Shown: piece by piece, positions 52,225-63,284 of the stretch
Layout of the letters: every line of letters begins with the position of its first letter
Position numbering within the stretch: the first letter of the stretch is position 1
Source: Meghimatium bilineatum
Lineage: Eukaryota > Mollusca > Gastropoda > Stylommatophora > Philomycidae
Direction: 5' to 3'
NCBI GenBank assembly: GCA_034231615.1
Contig: CM067307.1
Span: forward strand, 5,566,647-5,630,646
Length of the DNA stretch: 64,000 nucleotides
The notes under the pieces: model-generated
The model's database searches: none
The model's input: the letters and a program-made list of their open reading frames with translations, nothing else
Told to the model about the DNA's origin: nothing
Translations under genes and position numbers: made by a program

Positions 52225-52600
52225 AAATTAGTAGCTTCTAGTAACTTAATTATCTGTCGCGCTCTCTCTTGCGTATAAAGGGATATAAGCACTCACCATT
52301 ATTCATTTGTCTTGATTGTTTCCCTTAGTCTCCAGATAACTCTTCTACTCCCAACGCTGCTGGGTCAAAGCGAAAAGAAACGGAAAAGTTTTCCTTGGTA
52401 AGGTGAATGTAAGTGCATTACTTTCTCTTTTCATTAGTTTGATACCAATTGTAGACCTTTTGTGGTACTGCAAAACTGTTGAATTTAAGATTATGAACTC
52501 TTGGCACCCATATAAGTGCTTGATCCCTTTTCATAGTGTAAGTAGATAGGTAGAAAACGTGGTCCCTTTTTTGTGATATTTGTTATTTGTATAATATAGG
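52225..52600. other. No gene recognised
   Basis: CCAGATAACTCTTCTACTCC near 52332 resembles the LINE tail CTCTTCTACCCCTGACGCTG at 48597. Nothing else supported. Confidence 0.4.
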
Positions 52601-52604
52601 CATT

Positions 52605-52665
52605 GAGGATCTTCAGAGTGTAGTGCTCAAGAAGTCGCGGTTCGAATCCTACTCGTGATGTTTTT
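52605..52665 (+). mobile_element. tRNA-like SINE head
   Basis: Perfect B-box GGTTCGAATCC at 52639 followed by a T12 run, with a weak A-box about 30 nt upstream. Followed by the repeat body shared with 4535-4640. Not a functional tRNA gene by stem pairing. Confidence 0.5.
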
Positions 52666-52754
52666 TTTTTTTACAAAGTTAGTTGTCAGATGATCACCAT
52701 GTCATTCCGGACAAGTTCATATGTGATCCGATCTCATATTTAGTATGTCCTTCA

Positions 52755-52875
52755 GCGTGTGGTAACTGATTGTTCCTGTCCTTCAGCATGTGGTAACTGA
52801 TTGTTCCTGTCCTTCAGCATGTGGTAACTGATTGTTCCTGTCCTTCAGCTGTGGTAATTGACTGTTCCTGTTCTG
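52755..52875. repeat. 31 bp minisatellite, 4 copies
   Basis: Unit GTCCTTCAGCATGTGGTAAC followed by TGATTGTTCCT. Confidence 0.9.
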
Positions 52876-52919
52876 TTTTGATTGATACTTTTTAAAAATT
52901 GCTATATGCCACTCATTTC

Positions 52920-53048
52920 TTGCAACACCCAAGTGCTACATTCTAGCTATATAGCAACACCCAAGTGCTACGTTCAAGCTATATAGCAACACCAAAGTGC
53001 TACATTCAAGCTATAAAGCAACACCCAAGTGCTACATTCAAGCTATAG
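52920..53048. repeat. 32 bp minisatellite, 4 copies
   Basis: Unit AGCAACACCCAAGTGCTACA followed by TTCAAGCTATAT. Confidence 0.9.
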
Positions 53049-53049
53049 A

Positions 53050-54080
53050 TACAGAAGAAGAAATGCAGCCCATATCTTCCAACAGACGCAATCCATTATT
53101 GCATTGAAAATATCAACACTGTCCATTGAACTGTCATTATTTACTGTAGCCACGCTGGTAGTCTGTGTGCTCTATCGTTTCCCTCAATACCCACGCCTCC
53201 AGGTACAAAAATTAGGATAACTCTCCTCAACACCCACGCTCCCAGGTACACAAATTAGGGTAACTCACGTCAGCACAGATTTTCTCATCGACTCATGCCA
53301 CTGACGTCATAGATAGCAAGACTGGATCTTTCACAGCATACTCAAAGAATAATAGAAAACGAACATGCGTAGCAATATGGGACTCTAGCTGAATCATTGT
53401 TTACAGCGTGGATTTTTGTAAATGAGAAAACGGACACCCGTAGCACCATGGGACTCCAGCTGAATCATTGTTTACATAGTGAATTTTTGTAAATGAGATC
53501 CTTGTGAATCATCGATTAAAGCAACGGAGTTACGTGCTGTGAGTAGTACTCTAAGCGAGAGGCTTGAGACGGACTGAGTACATATTGGAAAATCTAACTA
53601 CAATAGAGTCACCTACTTTTTATGTAGATATTTGTTATCCTCATTACCTTGTGCTTCTACTGTGAGCTGGACAGTTTCACTACCCCCCCCCCTCCCTCAC
53701 TTTAGGAACACGGCATGTAGAACTAGGAACTTGACCAAAAGGCCGGAAAAACTCCAATCCCTCCAATAATAATAAGCCCTACACCCCTTCACAGTCGCAG
53801 GGGTGCCACTAGAGATTTCAACACACAAAAAAGCCATCCAAACATCTCTATTCGGAGGAGTGTAGAAAAATTATGCCGACCATTCCTTGATGCTATAAAT
53901 TCAGTATTGTCTTTGACCGGCTCTTCTTCTATCCTCGATTGACCCTTGTAAAATAATGGTAGAAAGTGAGTATTCTCGTGACATGTCAAAACCAAATAGA
54001 TTTACACTATTTAACCAATTTCAAAAGTTTTTTTTGTTGCTGCTGGAGAAATGTGTTTCTGTGTCATCTTGATCGATGTG
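53050..54080. other. No gene recognised
   Basis: Two direct duplications (CACCCACGCYYCCAGGTACA near 53190 and 53230; a 75 bp unit at 53365-53500). A C9 run at 53684. No coding family seen. Confidence 0.45.
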
Positions 54081-54084
54081 ATCT

Positions 54085-54325
54085 TTCTGGTTCAGCGAAA
54101 TACCACCCTCCCAGAGTCTCTTGTGTCTGGTTCAGCGAAATACCACCCTTCCAGAGTTTCTTTTGTCTGGTTCAGCGAAATACCATCCTCCCAGTCTCTT
54201 TTGTCTGGTTCAGCGAAATACCACCCTCCCAGAGTCTCTTTTGTCTGGTTCAGCGAAATACCACCCTGTCAGAGTCTCTTTTGTCTGGTTTAGCGAAATA
54301 TCACCCTCCTAGAGTCTCTTTTAAC
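54085..54325. repeat. 40 bp minisatellite, 6 copies
   Basis: Unit CTCTTTTGTCTGGTTCAGCG followed by AAATACCACCCTCCCAGAGT. Confidence 0.93.
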
Positions 54326-54329
54326 AAAA

Positions 54330-54640
54330 CTTAGAAATATCCAGTCCCCTTATGGTTAGGCTTAACTATCTGGGAAAATATTAACGTGCTCTAGTGCGGG
54401 TGAACTTACGTTGATGGGGTACGCAAGTCCCAAAAACAGAGGTTAAAAAGTTTAGAAGATTGATTTCATTGTACTCGGTTAACCCCATATGTGCTCCGTC
54501 CCTCTCAACGAAGCGACTTGTTTAGAGTACCACTTATAGTATGTCGATCCATAGCTTTATTCGTAATTCCCAAGGATCGCCTAAAAATATTCAATTTGAT
54601 ATCAGGTAAGTCGTTTTGAACACGCGACTGGATATTGATA
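54330..54640. repeat. Dispersed repeat family I and spacer
   Basis: 54445-54590 (GATTGATTTCATTGTACTCG, CTCCGTCCCTCTC) aligns with 23760-23900. No gene. Confidence 0.5.
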
Positions 54641-54644
54641 AGAA

Positions 54645-54920
54645 ACTAACCCCCATACACAAACTTCATAGGCAACAATAGACCACTGCTGATTCCTGGG
54701 CAACCTGTACCAGATCAGGGTGGCCCACCACAATCGAATGTCCATTCGGAACAGGTATACAAATCCCTGAACACATACTCGAAGGCTGTCCAGATTACAA
54801 AGAACTGCGAGGTAAGACATGGTCACACTGGACTGACTGCGGCAAAAGCTTTGGGTCAGCCGCTCTGACTCGGAGAAGACGGAGCTTTGTCCTGGTGACT
54901 GACCTGAAGATCTAACAAGA
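54645..54920 (+). mobile_element. Non-LTR element C-terminal Cys/His fragment
   Basis: ECPFGTGIQIPEHILEGCPD, YKELRGKTWSHWTDCGKS and RRRRSFVLVTDLKI before a TAA: the terminal domain following RNase H in jockey/I-type elements. Confidence 0.8.
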
Positions 54921-55079
54921 CCAAAAGAATCCTGACCGCAGACGAAGAACACGCGACCTCTTGAACACAAAGCGAATACTCTGCCAGGGAGATTACCCGT
55001 AATAAGTTCTAAGTAATAAGGTAATCCTAGAAGCACACATCTTCTACCAGGAAGCCCAACTTTTACTGAATATTATCTC

Positions 55080-55335
55080 GACTATAGTTTCTCATGATTC
55101 GGACCAAAGAATTTATCTTTTACTGAAGATAATCTCGTCTATAGTATCTCATGACTCGGACCAGAGAATAAGGAAGTGGAGTTATTGACACAATTTATGA
55201 CCAGAAAGACTACTATTATATTCGTGCCAGGACATGTGTGTATTGAGGGTAGGGTACGAGCTGATACAGTGGCCAGCATGGCAACAGTGCTAATAAGTAA
55301 ATCAGTGGATCGATATAGACAAAGTCGGATAGACA
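55080..55335 (+). mobile_element. RNase H fragment of a non-LTR element
   Basis: ELLTQFMTRKTTIIFVPGHV, CIEGRVRADTVASMATV: the RNase H FVPGHxxxxGNxxAD-type motif. Same family as 44500-44640. Confidence 0.78.
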
Positions 55336-55337
55336 AA

Positions 55338-55610
55338 GAACCAACACTACCCCAATCTTGGAATATATTAAGAGACAACAGATCAAATGGTTTGCACACA
55401 TCAGCAGATTACCACCAGACAGCATACCACAGCAAGCTGTGCTACACAGATACAGTGAAGAAAGACCTAGAAGCCGACCACAAAAACGATGGACCACTGA
55501 AATAAAAGAGGCAACAAATTTCACAATATACTCAGCACACACGCGGGCCATCTCCTGAAAACGCTTCTACACCTGACGCTGAAGGGCAATAAAGGGTTTA
55601 GCGGATAGAA
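55338..55610 (+). mobile_element. RTE-like C-terminal fragment, single-copy reference for 48290-48625
   Basis: EYIKRQQIKWFAHISRLPPD, SIPQQAVLHRYSEERPRSRP, QKRWTTEIKEATNF, YSAHTRAIS then stop. It abuts the RNase H fragment of another family, so the locus is a mosaic. Confidence 0.85.
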
Positions 55611-55639
55611 TAGAAAGGTAGGATAGTTAAGAGATCTCT

Positions 55640-55855
55640 TCTGCTCAAAAGATATTTTGAAAAGTGTCAATCATGGTTGCTCTGGATACTGCGTGAGATG
55701 GAAAAATATACTAGATTTAAGAAGGTACTGGTACATCAGTAGGGAACTGGAAGTGTCAGCCGCTACTATCTGGTGGGTTTATTGAGACGGAATCGGAGCA
55801 TAAATAACTTGTTCCGCGTGCGCTGATGATAACCTGTAGAAATAACTCACAGTTG
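55640..55855 (+). mobile_element. 3' part of the RNase H-bearing element family
   Basis: AAAAGTGTCAATCATGG, GGTGGGTTTATTGAGACGG and GTGCGCTGATGATAA align with 44690-44910. Confidence 0.6.
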
Positions 55856-55867
55856 TCACATACACAC

Positions 55868-56905
55868 TGTCAACACTGCATGATTCCCGTTAGGGAGTTG
55901 AAGAGACTGCATATCACTGCTGTCGTCACGTTTCCCGTTAGGGGGTTGAAGGGAGACTGCATATCACTGCTGTCGTCACGTTTCCCGTTAGGTAGTTGAA
56001 TGGAGACTGCATATCACTGCTGTCGTCACTTCAAGTGTCACGTTTCCCGTTAGGGAGTTAAAGGGAGACTGCATATCACTGCTGTCGTCACATCAAGTGT
56101 CGTCACGTCTAGCGGCACGTTTCCCGTTAGGGGATTGAAGGGAGACTGCATATCACTGCTGTCGTCATGTTTCCCGTTAGGAAGTTGAAGGGAGACTGCA
56201 TATCACTGCTGTTGTCACGTCAAGTGTCGTCACGTTTCCCGTTAGGGAGTTGAAGGGAGACTGCATATCACTGCTATCGTCACGTCAAGTGTCATGTTTT
56301 CCGTTAGGGAGTAGAAGGGAGACTGTATATCACTGCTGCCGTCACGTCAAGTGTCACGTTTCCCGTTAGGGAGTTGAAGGCAGACTGCATATCACTGCTG
56401 TCGTCACATCAAGTGTAGTCACGTCTAGCGGCACGTTTCCCGTTAGGGGATTGAAGGGAGACTGCATATCACTGCTGTCGTCATGTTTCCCGTTAGGGAG
56501 TTGAAGGGAGACTGCATATCACTGCTGTCGTCACGTTTCCCGTTAGGGAGTTGAAGGGAGACTGCATATCACTGCTGTTGTCATGTCAAGTGTCGTCACG
56601 TTTCCCGTTAGGGAGTTGAAGGGAGACTGCATATCACTGCTGTCGTCACGTCAAGTGTCACGTTTCCCGTTAGGGAGTTGAAGGGAGACTGCATATCACT
56701 GCTGTCGTCACATCAAGTGTCGTCACGTCTAGCGGCACGTTTCCGTTAAGGGATTGAAGGGAGGCTGCACATCCCTGCTGTCCTCAGGTCAAGTGTCGTC
56801 ACGTTTTCAGTTAGGGAGCTGAAGGAGGGCTGCATATCCCTGCTATCGTCACGTCTAGCGGCACGTTTCCCGTTAGGGAGTTGAAGTGAAACTGCATATC
56901 CTTGT
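55868..56905. repeat. 50 bp minisatellite with an optional spacer, about 18 copies
   Basis: Unit CGTTTCCCGTTAGGGAGTTG, AAGGGAGACTGCATATCACT and GCTGTCGTCA, with CGTCAAGTGT, CATCAAGTGTCGTCA or CGTCTAGCGGCA spacers inserted between some units, giving a higher-order pattern. Confidence 0.95.
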
Positions 56906-56947
56906 AGGTATATGGTAGGTTTTTGTTTTTACTTAAAGTTCCGATAG

Positions 56948-57030
56948 AATAAAAAAAAAACTCAGTTCTTGCTGGAGTCGAACCCTGGAACTCACGGGGA
57001 GACCGACTCATCTATCGACCTTGTACACAC
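56948..57030 (-). mobile_element. tRNA-like sequence (SINE head or tRNA pseudogene)
   Basis: Minus strand: GGTCGATAGATGAGTCGGTC (A-box region), AGGGTTCGACTCC (B-box), AGCAAGAACTGAG and a T10 run. Stems do not pair as in a functional tRNA. Confidence 0.5.
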
Positions 57031-57060
57031 ATCAATTATTACAATATAAAAAAATCAGTA

Positions 57061-57280
57061 TATAGTGAAATTCCATTATAACAACTTTGCCCTAATCGTT
57101 ATGCAGTGAAATCCCATTATAACAACTTCGCTCGGATCGCCAAAATAGTGAATTTAATAAACATAAATGTGCTCTATACAGTACAAACAATAAAGAATAA
57201 ATATAATCGGGGATTTTGAAGTGTTGTTATAAAAGAAAATGTGTTATAAAATGATGCGCTATAGCGGAATTCCACTATAT
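57061..57280. mobile_element. MITE with TATAGTG ends (Tc1/mariner-pogo type)
   Basis: About 220 bp. The left end TATAGTGAAATTCC and the reversed right end TATAGTGGAATTCC form inverted repeats next to TA. The left end carries a second, tandem copy of its first 30 or so bases. A diverged relative of the right half lies at 44940-45080 (shared AAAGAATAAATATAAT and TTATAAAATGAT). Confidence 0.6.
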
Positions 57281-57284
57281 TTAA

Positions 57285-57585
57285 TTGAAGAAAACATGAA
57301 AAGATATGATCACGCAAAGGAATGTTTATTCTTTCATTCTGGACAAGCAACAAAAAATAAATTCTTACATTACAAATGACATACATTATCATAAATTATA
57401 TCTGTAACATTTCATTTATAACGAAGACGCTGTGAATTATGACACAATCATTTATAGAATTGAATATACATACAAATATAAATGTATAAATACAGAATAG
57501 TTATTATCAACATACGACAAAAGATCATTTTACAAAGCATAACAGATGATATTGATGCATCGACCAAAAGGACTGTATCCAGCAT
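57285..57585. other. No gene recognised
   Basis: AT-rich sequence downstream of the MITE. Confidence 0.4.
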
Positions 57586-57587
57586 CA

Positions 57588-57865
57588 TTATCATCAAGTG
57601 TCGTCTTCGCATCACAGGGTGGATGCAATGGATTTCTAACATCATTTCTGTTGCCTAGCATTTTTCTAGCCTGTGTCCTATTCAATTCATGACTTTCCCC
57701 TCCCATTTTTATCTCTGCCTACCTCTTGCTCACCTCTCCTTAGATTGACATATGCCTACCTTTTGCTCACATCTCTGTGGATTCAAGTAATGTAGGCTTT
57801 AACAAAGTATCGTGTTTTTTTATTATGTCCAGAAAATTGTATTTGTTTGATTTGTATTTATTTGA
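57588..57865 (-). mobile_element. RTE-like family 3 3' end, decayed, with internal duplication
   Basis: CATCATTATCATCAAGTGTCG at the tail, then CATCATTTCTGTTGCCTAGC and ATCTCTGCCTACCTCTTGCT (twice) match 49960-50130. Coding frame lost. Confidence 0.65.
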
Positions 57866-57984
57866 TTAGTTATTCGTTGACATGAGATCTGGGTGAGTTG
57901 TGATCTTTTAATCGCAAAGAGCTATATGACTCTTCTTCTTCCGTGTGCCTGAAATGTGCCTGTATCTGAAGTATTGCCACTTCT

Positions 57985-58418
57985 ATAAACTTGACTGTTT
58001 TTTACCTTCTATAAACTTGACTGTGTTTTGTATCTTCAATAAACTTGACTGTGTTTAGTATCTTCTATAAACTTGATTGTGTTTAGTATCTTCTATAAAC
58101 TTGACTGTGTTTTGTATCTTCTATAAACTTGATTGTGTCTTGTATCTTCTATAAACTTGATTGTGTTTTGTATCTTCTATAAACTTGACTGTTTTGTATC
58201 TTCTATAAACTTCACTGTTTTGTATCTTCTATAAACTTGATTGTGTTTTGTATCTTCTATAAACTTGACTGTGTTTTGTATCTTCTATAAACTTGACTGT
58301 GTTTAGTATCTTCTATAAACTTGATTGTGTTTTGTATCTTCTATAAACTTGACTGTGTTTTGTATCTTCTATAAACTTGACTGTGTTTAGTATCTTCTAT
58401 AAACTTGACTGTGTGGAG
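57985..58418. repeat. 28 bp minisatellite, about 16 copies
   Basis: Unit ATAAACTTGACTGTGTTTTG followed by TATCTTCT. Confidence 0.94.
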
Positions 58419-58594
58419 GCATGCCCAAAGTATCACTTGCATAACCTCTGCTGATCATAGGCGCGCGACATCCACAGAAGGTGCTCATTGATTCGAATAT
58501 GTGCGTATGTGTTATTGCTAGACTCCATCTTTCAGCCATTTCCCCAGTCATGCTTTATCCACAGTAAAAGTAAAGTAACCCATATCATGTATTA

Positions 58595-58838
58595 ATGCCG
58601 TAGGGGTGTGAGATGTTAGCGATCTCACATTTCACAGGCTCTGCAAATGAGGGCGGTAGCCATCTCCTCTCCCTCGCAGTCTGTACTTCCCGAATAAATC
58701 CGGTACCCATTTAAGGCTGAGTCGATCTGGGAGCCGTTGCGATCTGAAAAACATTCCGCCTCAACTGGGGAATGAACCCAGGACCACTCATATGCGAAGC
58801 CAGTGGGCAAACCACTGTTCTAACGCGGCTCCCAGTAT
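58595..58838 (-). mobile_element. SINE family A, full copy with tRNA-derived head
   Basis: Minus strand: GGGAGCCGCGTTAGAACAGT, A-box TAGAACAGTGG, B-box GGGTTCATTCC, then TTGAGGCGGAATG, GATCGCAACGGCTCCC, AATGGGTACCGG, GAGAGGAGATGGCTACCGCC and CACACCCCTACGGCATTAA. About 240 bp, the reference for the copies at 6825 and 21560. Confidence 0.82.
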
Positions 58839-58934
58839 CAACATTCCACAGTAGCAATATTCCATTGTGAACAGGGGCATCCTTCTGGCCCTGTAATGCT
58901 GACTCAAATAGTCTCTTGGCTCATTGGAAAATAT

Positions 58935-59218
58935 TAAGTCTACTTTATAATAAACTTAGCTTGCTAAATGAAACAAACATATTGTGTCTACTTTATACTA
59001 AACTTAACTTGCTAAGGGAGACAAAAATATTCAGTCTACTTTAGACTAAACTTAACTGGCTAAATGATACAAAAATACTGAGTCTACTTTATACTAAACT
59101 TAACTTGCTAAAGGAGACAAAAATATTGAGTCTACTTTAGACTAAACTTAACTGGCTACGGGAGACAAAAATATTGAGTCTACTTTAGACTAAACTTAAC
59201 TTGCTAAGGGAGACACAC
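58935..59218. repeat. 48 bp minisatellite, 6 copies
   Basis: Unit TTGAGTCTACTTTAGACTAA followed by ACTTAACTTGCTAAGGGAGA and CAAAAATA; ends in a short CA run. Confidence 0.93.
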
Positions 59219-59219
59219 A

Positions 59220-59810
59220 CACACAAAAGGGAGACTAAAGGTAACTTGCTACAGCAAACAAGAAATAAGAGATGATTGGTTGAAGAAACACCATGTCTTT
59301 CATGTATTCTGCAATGAATGGGCCTAGACCAAAGAACAATATCAACTTACTATAAACACAAGATCAAATCACACTTGTTCAACTCAAAGAAGAACCTTTT
59401 TGCCCTAAATGCTCATCTAATCGTTACATCCAGCACACCCACTTAACTATACATATTGTGTAAATGTTTTATATTTAGTTTCGTAAATTTGTTATATATG
59501 TATTCTTTTCAATTGATAATAGTTAACATTTTGTAAATGCCATCTATTTAATGGACAATATGTAACAGTTTGTTAACGTCTTCTGTTAAAATTTCAAATG
59601 GTTAACATTTTAGAAATGTTTTTTTTTGTTCCTTAGATAATACGAACTATTTCTAAATGTCTTCAAGTTAATACAACAAATATGGGATGGTTTTCGAACG
59701 CAATAAATAATCACGCAGCGATTAAAACATTAGAAAGAGATAACTAGACAAAGTTGTTACTTTATAGCAAACTAATTAGTACCGCAGCAGCAACCACATA
59801 TAGAACGTAA
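59220..59810. other. No gene recognised
   Basis: AT-rich spacer between two arrays. No open frame with recognisable content. Confidence 0.4.
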
Positions 59811-59814
59811 TTAT

Positions 59815-60312
59815 TGCACATTTTTACACTCACTAACATATATTGCGCAATTTTACACTCTTTAACAAATATTGCACATTTTTACACTCACTAACATATA
59901 TTGCGCAATTTTACACTCTTTAACAAATATTGCACATATGCACACTCTTTAACAAATATTGCACATTTGTATACTCTTTAACAAATATTGCACATTTTTA
60001 CACTCACTAACAGATATTGCGCAATTTTACACTCTTTAACAAATATTGCACATTTTTACACGCTTTAACAAATATTGCACATTTTTACATTCGCTAACAA
60101 TTATTGCACATTTTTACACTTGCTAACAAATATTGCACAGGTGTGTATTCACAAACAAATATTGCACATTTCTGCACCCACCAACAAATATTGCAAAGTT
60201 GTGCACTCACCAACAAATATTGCACATTGTAGTTGCACTCGTGTACACTCACCAACAAATATTGCACATTATAGTTGCACTCGTGTACACTCACCAAAAA
60301 ACATTGACTTAA
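59815..60312. repeat. 28 bp minisatellite, about 17 copies
   Basis: Unit TTAACAAATATTGCACATTT followed by TTACACTC, with longer units (added TGTAGTTGCACTCG) near the right end. Confidence 0.94.
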
Positions 60313-60424
60313 GAAGTTCACATATTTTGATATGTTTGATAGGAATTAATCTATAACATCGTACAAACTGTCAACATATCAAGAATATATACAGCCGATC
60401 ATTACAGAATAAATACAGGATGTC

Positions 60425-60800
60425 AGGAAACACGGTGTGCACTCATTCAAACAGTAGTCTGAAGGAAACACGGTGTGCACTCATCCAAACAGTAGTCTGA
60501 AGAAAACACGGTGTGCACTCATCCAAACAGTAGTCTGAGGAAAACACGGTGAGCACTCATTCAAACAGTAGTCTGAAGAAAACACGGTGTGCACTCACGC
60601 AAACAGTAGTCAGAAGAAAACACGGTGTGCACTCATTCAAACAGTAGTCTGAAGAAACCCGGTGTGCACTCATGCAAACAGTAGTCTGAAGAAACCCGGT
60701 GTGCACTCATGCAAACAGTAGTCTGAAGAAACCCGGTGTGCACTATTGCAAACAGTAGTCTGAAGAAACCCGGTGTGCACTCATGCAAACAGTAGTCTGA
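60425..60800. repeat. 38 bp minisatellite, 10 copies
   Basis: Unit GAAGAAAACACGGTGTGCAC followed by TCATCCAAACAGTAGTCT; the last four copies read GAAACCCGG. Confidence 0.94.
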
Positions 60801-61025
60801 TATCGTGACATTGCGCAGAGTTATACCCTGATGCAAGTTACTGGAAAATATAGGACTGTGGAGATCCATTATCGCCTACGCCAGTCGACACGTCACCTGA
60901 TGATGAGCATGTTCATCAGATACCATGCCGTCTGGCTTTGGCGATTGTGAATCTTCATAACGTTCTATTTCTATTATCTTGAATAAAAATCGCTGTTTAT
61001 TATTTGCCATGTCACGATTTTGAAG
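60801..61025. other. No gene recognised
   Basis: Short inverted echo GACACGTCACCTGATGATGA; nothing else supported. Confidence 0.35.
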
Positions 61026-61029
61026 ATAA

Positions 61030-61160
61030 GTTATCTAATCAGGTTGTATGATACCATTGTCACTGGTGCGGATCTCGACCTGGTATATCCGACTTCAACA
61101 CTTGTGCCTGCTTGGGTAGGTCTGTGGTCCTGCTCAATGTAGGTAATGGCCTTGGACTCG
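61030..61160 (+). repeat. Dispersed repeat family F, third copy
   Basis: TGATACCATTGTCACTGGTG, GACCTGGTATATCCGACTTC and TCTGTGGTCCTGCT match 22040-22150. Confidence 0.62.
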
Positions 61161-61169
61161 ATGAATCAA

Positions 61170-61445
61170 AAGGGGGTGTTTCTTACTGATGAAATGTCTG
61201 TCCTACAAGCCCTTGACAGTGATAAACTGCAAGACTGAAAGGAAGCCATACGAGAAACGAGCATTCAACGAATGGTAGTATTACAGTGGATACCATCGAA
61301 CTATGGCATACTAGGCAATGAAATATAACACAGGAACAAAAAGACCAAGAAATCACCGACCAGGAAAAGAGGACCCTCATCAATGCTATTAGAAAAGTCG
61401 ATCAACCACAAAATATAGTGTTCAAAAGAAAAAAGTTAAGATTGT
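61170..61445 (+). mobile_element. RNase H fragment of a non-LTR element
   Basis: LTDEMSVLQALDSDKLQD, stop, then QRMVVLQWIPSNYGILGNE (RNase H motif QWIPSHxGIxGNE), stop, and a Lys-rich tail. Confidence 0.78.
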
Positions 61446-61497
61446 CTCTTTCTTATATTATTATGCAGCCATCGTCTTCAAAATCATCTCATTCTAA

Positions 61498-61740
61498 TTA
61501 GAAATTTCTAGCTATCTGTGGTACTCTCAACATTCTTCTATAAAACCACACATTCGCTACCTCTAATTTTCTAGCTGTCCGTGGTACTCTCAACATTCTT
61601 CTATAAAACCACACATTCGCTACCTCTAATTTTCTAGCTGTCCGTGGTACTCTCAACATTCTTCTATAAAACCACACATTCGTTACCTCTAATTTTCCAC
61701 TCTCTTGCTTATCCAAGATCGCATCCATATGTTAGAATTG
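61498..61740 (-). mobile_element. RTE-like fragment with in-frame 63 bp triplication
   Basis: Minus strand: MDAILDKQESGKLEV, then KLEVANVWFYRRMLRVPRTA plus R in three tandem copies (21-residue period). The single-copy counterpart is the fragment at 6430-6830 (KLKVGN, WFYRRMPRIPWSAR). Confidence 0.85.
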
Positions 61741-61744
61741 GTAT

Positions 61745-62355
61745 TACCAAGCTTCAAATAACTTTCTTCAGCGTCTCTAATGACGACACATCACACAGTA
61801 TGTTATTTATTTGTCGTAATGACCCAGATAACTTGTGATTTAACATTTTCTTGTTTGTTTGCTTAGTGGAGGGTTCGTCTCATTTGGACGAGACGCGTCC
61901 CTTTCTACCTTGATTTGTTTTAATTTTGATTATGACAGAGAATAAATATTTTAGTGGCTCATGTAAACCTGGATACAGTCATTTTAATTCAACCTGGAGG
62001 AGGGAGCCCAGAAAGAAACCTGTCTTTATCGGCCAGTTTGTGCCCAACTCTGCATTTCAAATATAAAATATGTTTCTTACATAAACAATTTCATTATTGT
62101 AGCTCATTATTATAAATAAACCAAGCACAGTAATGACTATATATCCAATATGATGATTCGACATAAATCATTTACATAATGTACATGAATCAAATAGCTT
62201 GTAATAGTATACATATATATGACATATTGATTGCAACATATAGCACAAATATACATAAAAAGATATAATATCAATACATGGTTACTAATGTTAAGGTCAC
62301 CGTTCTGTGTGAATATACATCTTACATGTAGTTGAATGTAGGTATTGTGACATCA
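61745..62355. other. No gene recognised
   Basis: AT-rich. TATATATGACATATTGA and similar runs; no coding content seen. Confidence 0.4.
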
Positions 62356-62552
62356 TCAATAAATGTGCCGGTACTTATGTAGAATGTTCCCTAGTAGCAG
62401 CGAAAATGTCATAGATTTTGTCCAAAACGGGTTTCCGTAGATGACGTACATGGGAATTGCTAATATGACGCATTGTGAAATATGTATGTAGTCACATGTT
62501 GAAAAACATTTTCCCTCGTTGTCGTCGACTGCCTCTTCCGTGATTATCGACA
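62356..62552 (-). CDS. Candidate exon of a multi-span membrane protein, perhaps P5-type ATPase (ATP13A-like) C-terminal region
   Basis: Acceptor ATATGTCTTGCAG before 62552 (phase 1), then an open frame to a TGA at 62356. The peptide has an acidic start (ITEEAVDDNEGKC), a hydrophobic helix QCVILAIPMYVIYG, then NPFWTKSM and a second hydrophobic run. The pattern Gln, helix, G-x-P-F before another helix resembles the last membrane helices of ATP13A-type pumps. The resemblance is weak, and a donor before the stop (CATAA|GTACCG) is poor. It may instead be a decayed exon. Confidence 0.35.
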
Positions 62553-62554
62553 CT

Positions 62555-62840
62555 GCAAGACATATAGGCTAAAGTAGGAATCATTTATCTAATGTCACTT
62601 CTAACTTTTCCCTTGAGTTTCATTCACTGGCGAAACAAAATATATGCAAAGGAGTGAGTCAAAAGTCACATGCAGGAAAAGTCAAATGTGTCAATTTAGA
62701 AGGACGATCCCCGGTGAGCCAGCAATACTGTAATATTGACGAATATTAGGGCTTCGTCCCACATTTATTTTGCTGTTTTGTGTTTATGACTTCTTTTCTG
62801 CTGACATGCTAAAGAATGATTGTCTTGTTTTGAGTTTCAC
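62555..62840. other. No gene recognised; 3' flank of the exon at 62843-63279
   Basis: Expected to hold the 3' UTR of the minus-strand terminal exon. No canonical AATAAA was identified with confidence. Confidence 0.35.
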
Positions 62841-62842
62841 AA

Positions 62843-63279
62843 TTAGTAGACTTCCACGTGATTGTGTGAGGATTGGTTAGAGTAATCAATATAACCTTGA
62901 GTGTTATCGTCCCCTGCTGGGAGAAGTCTGGGAATGCCAGACATAGCGTCAAGAGGCATCATTTGTGAATGAGAAAGGGGGATTCCTGGAGAGTGGCGAC
63001 CCATAAAATGATGAGGCATCGCCCCTGGGCTCATGCTAGATCCTAGAGGTCCGTTTCCGGACAATGGACCACCTGGTCCGTGAGAAGTAGGCGGCGGGCC
63101 ACTAGGAACGAGAGGGCCACTGTAGGGAGACCACGGTTCAAGACTTGGTCCGTCATTCGGGCCTCCTGATGGTCCATGTCCTAAAGCTCCTAAAGAGAGG
63201 TCTGAGTCCAGACTGTAGTTGTCACCTGACATTCGGCCTCCGGAAATACCTCCAGCACTGTCAAGGTCATCTAAGCTTC
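62843..63279 (-). CDS. Terminal exon of a Gly/Pro/Ser-rich protein, possibly a transcription regulator
   Basis: Acceptor TATATTTTTAG before 63279. The exon starts with two bases of a split codon and runs about 145 codons to a TAA at 62843. It encodes an acidic Leu/Ser segment (LDDLDSAGG, then YSLDSDLSLGALG), a long Gly/Pro-rich stretch with Met and His (SPGAMPHHFMGRHSPG), and ends IDYSNQSSHNHVEVY. GC content and codon use are clearly higher than in the flanks, as for a conserved exon. The composition resembles activation tails of homeodomain-type or co-regulator proteins, but I cannot name the family; its upstream exons lie beyond the right edge. Confidence 0.65.
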
Positions 63280-63284
63280 CTAAA

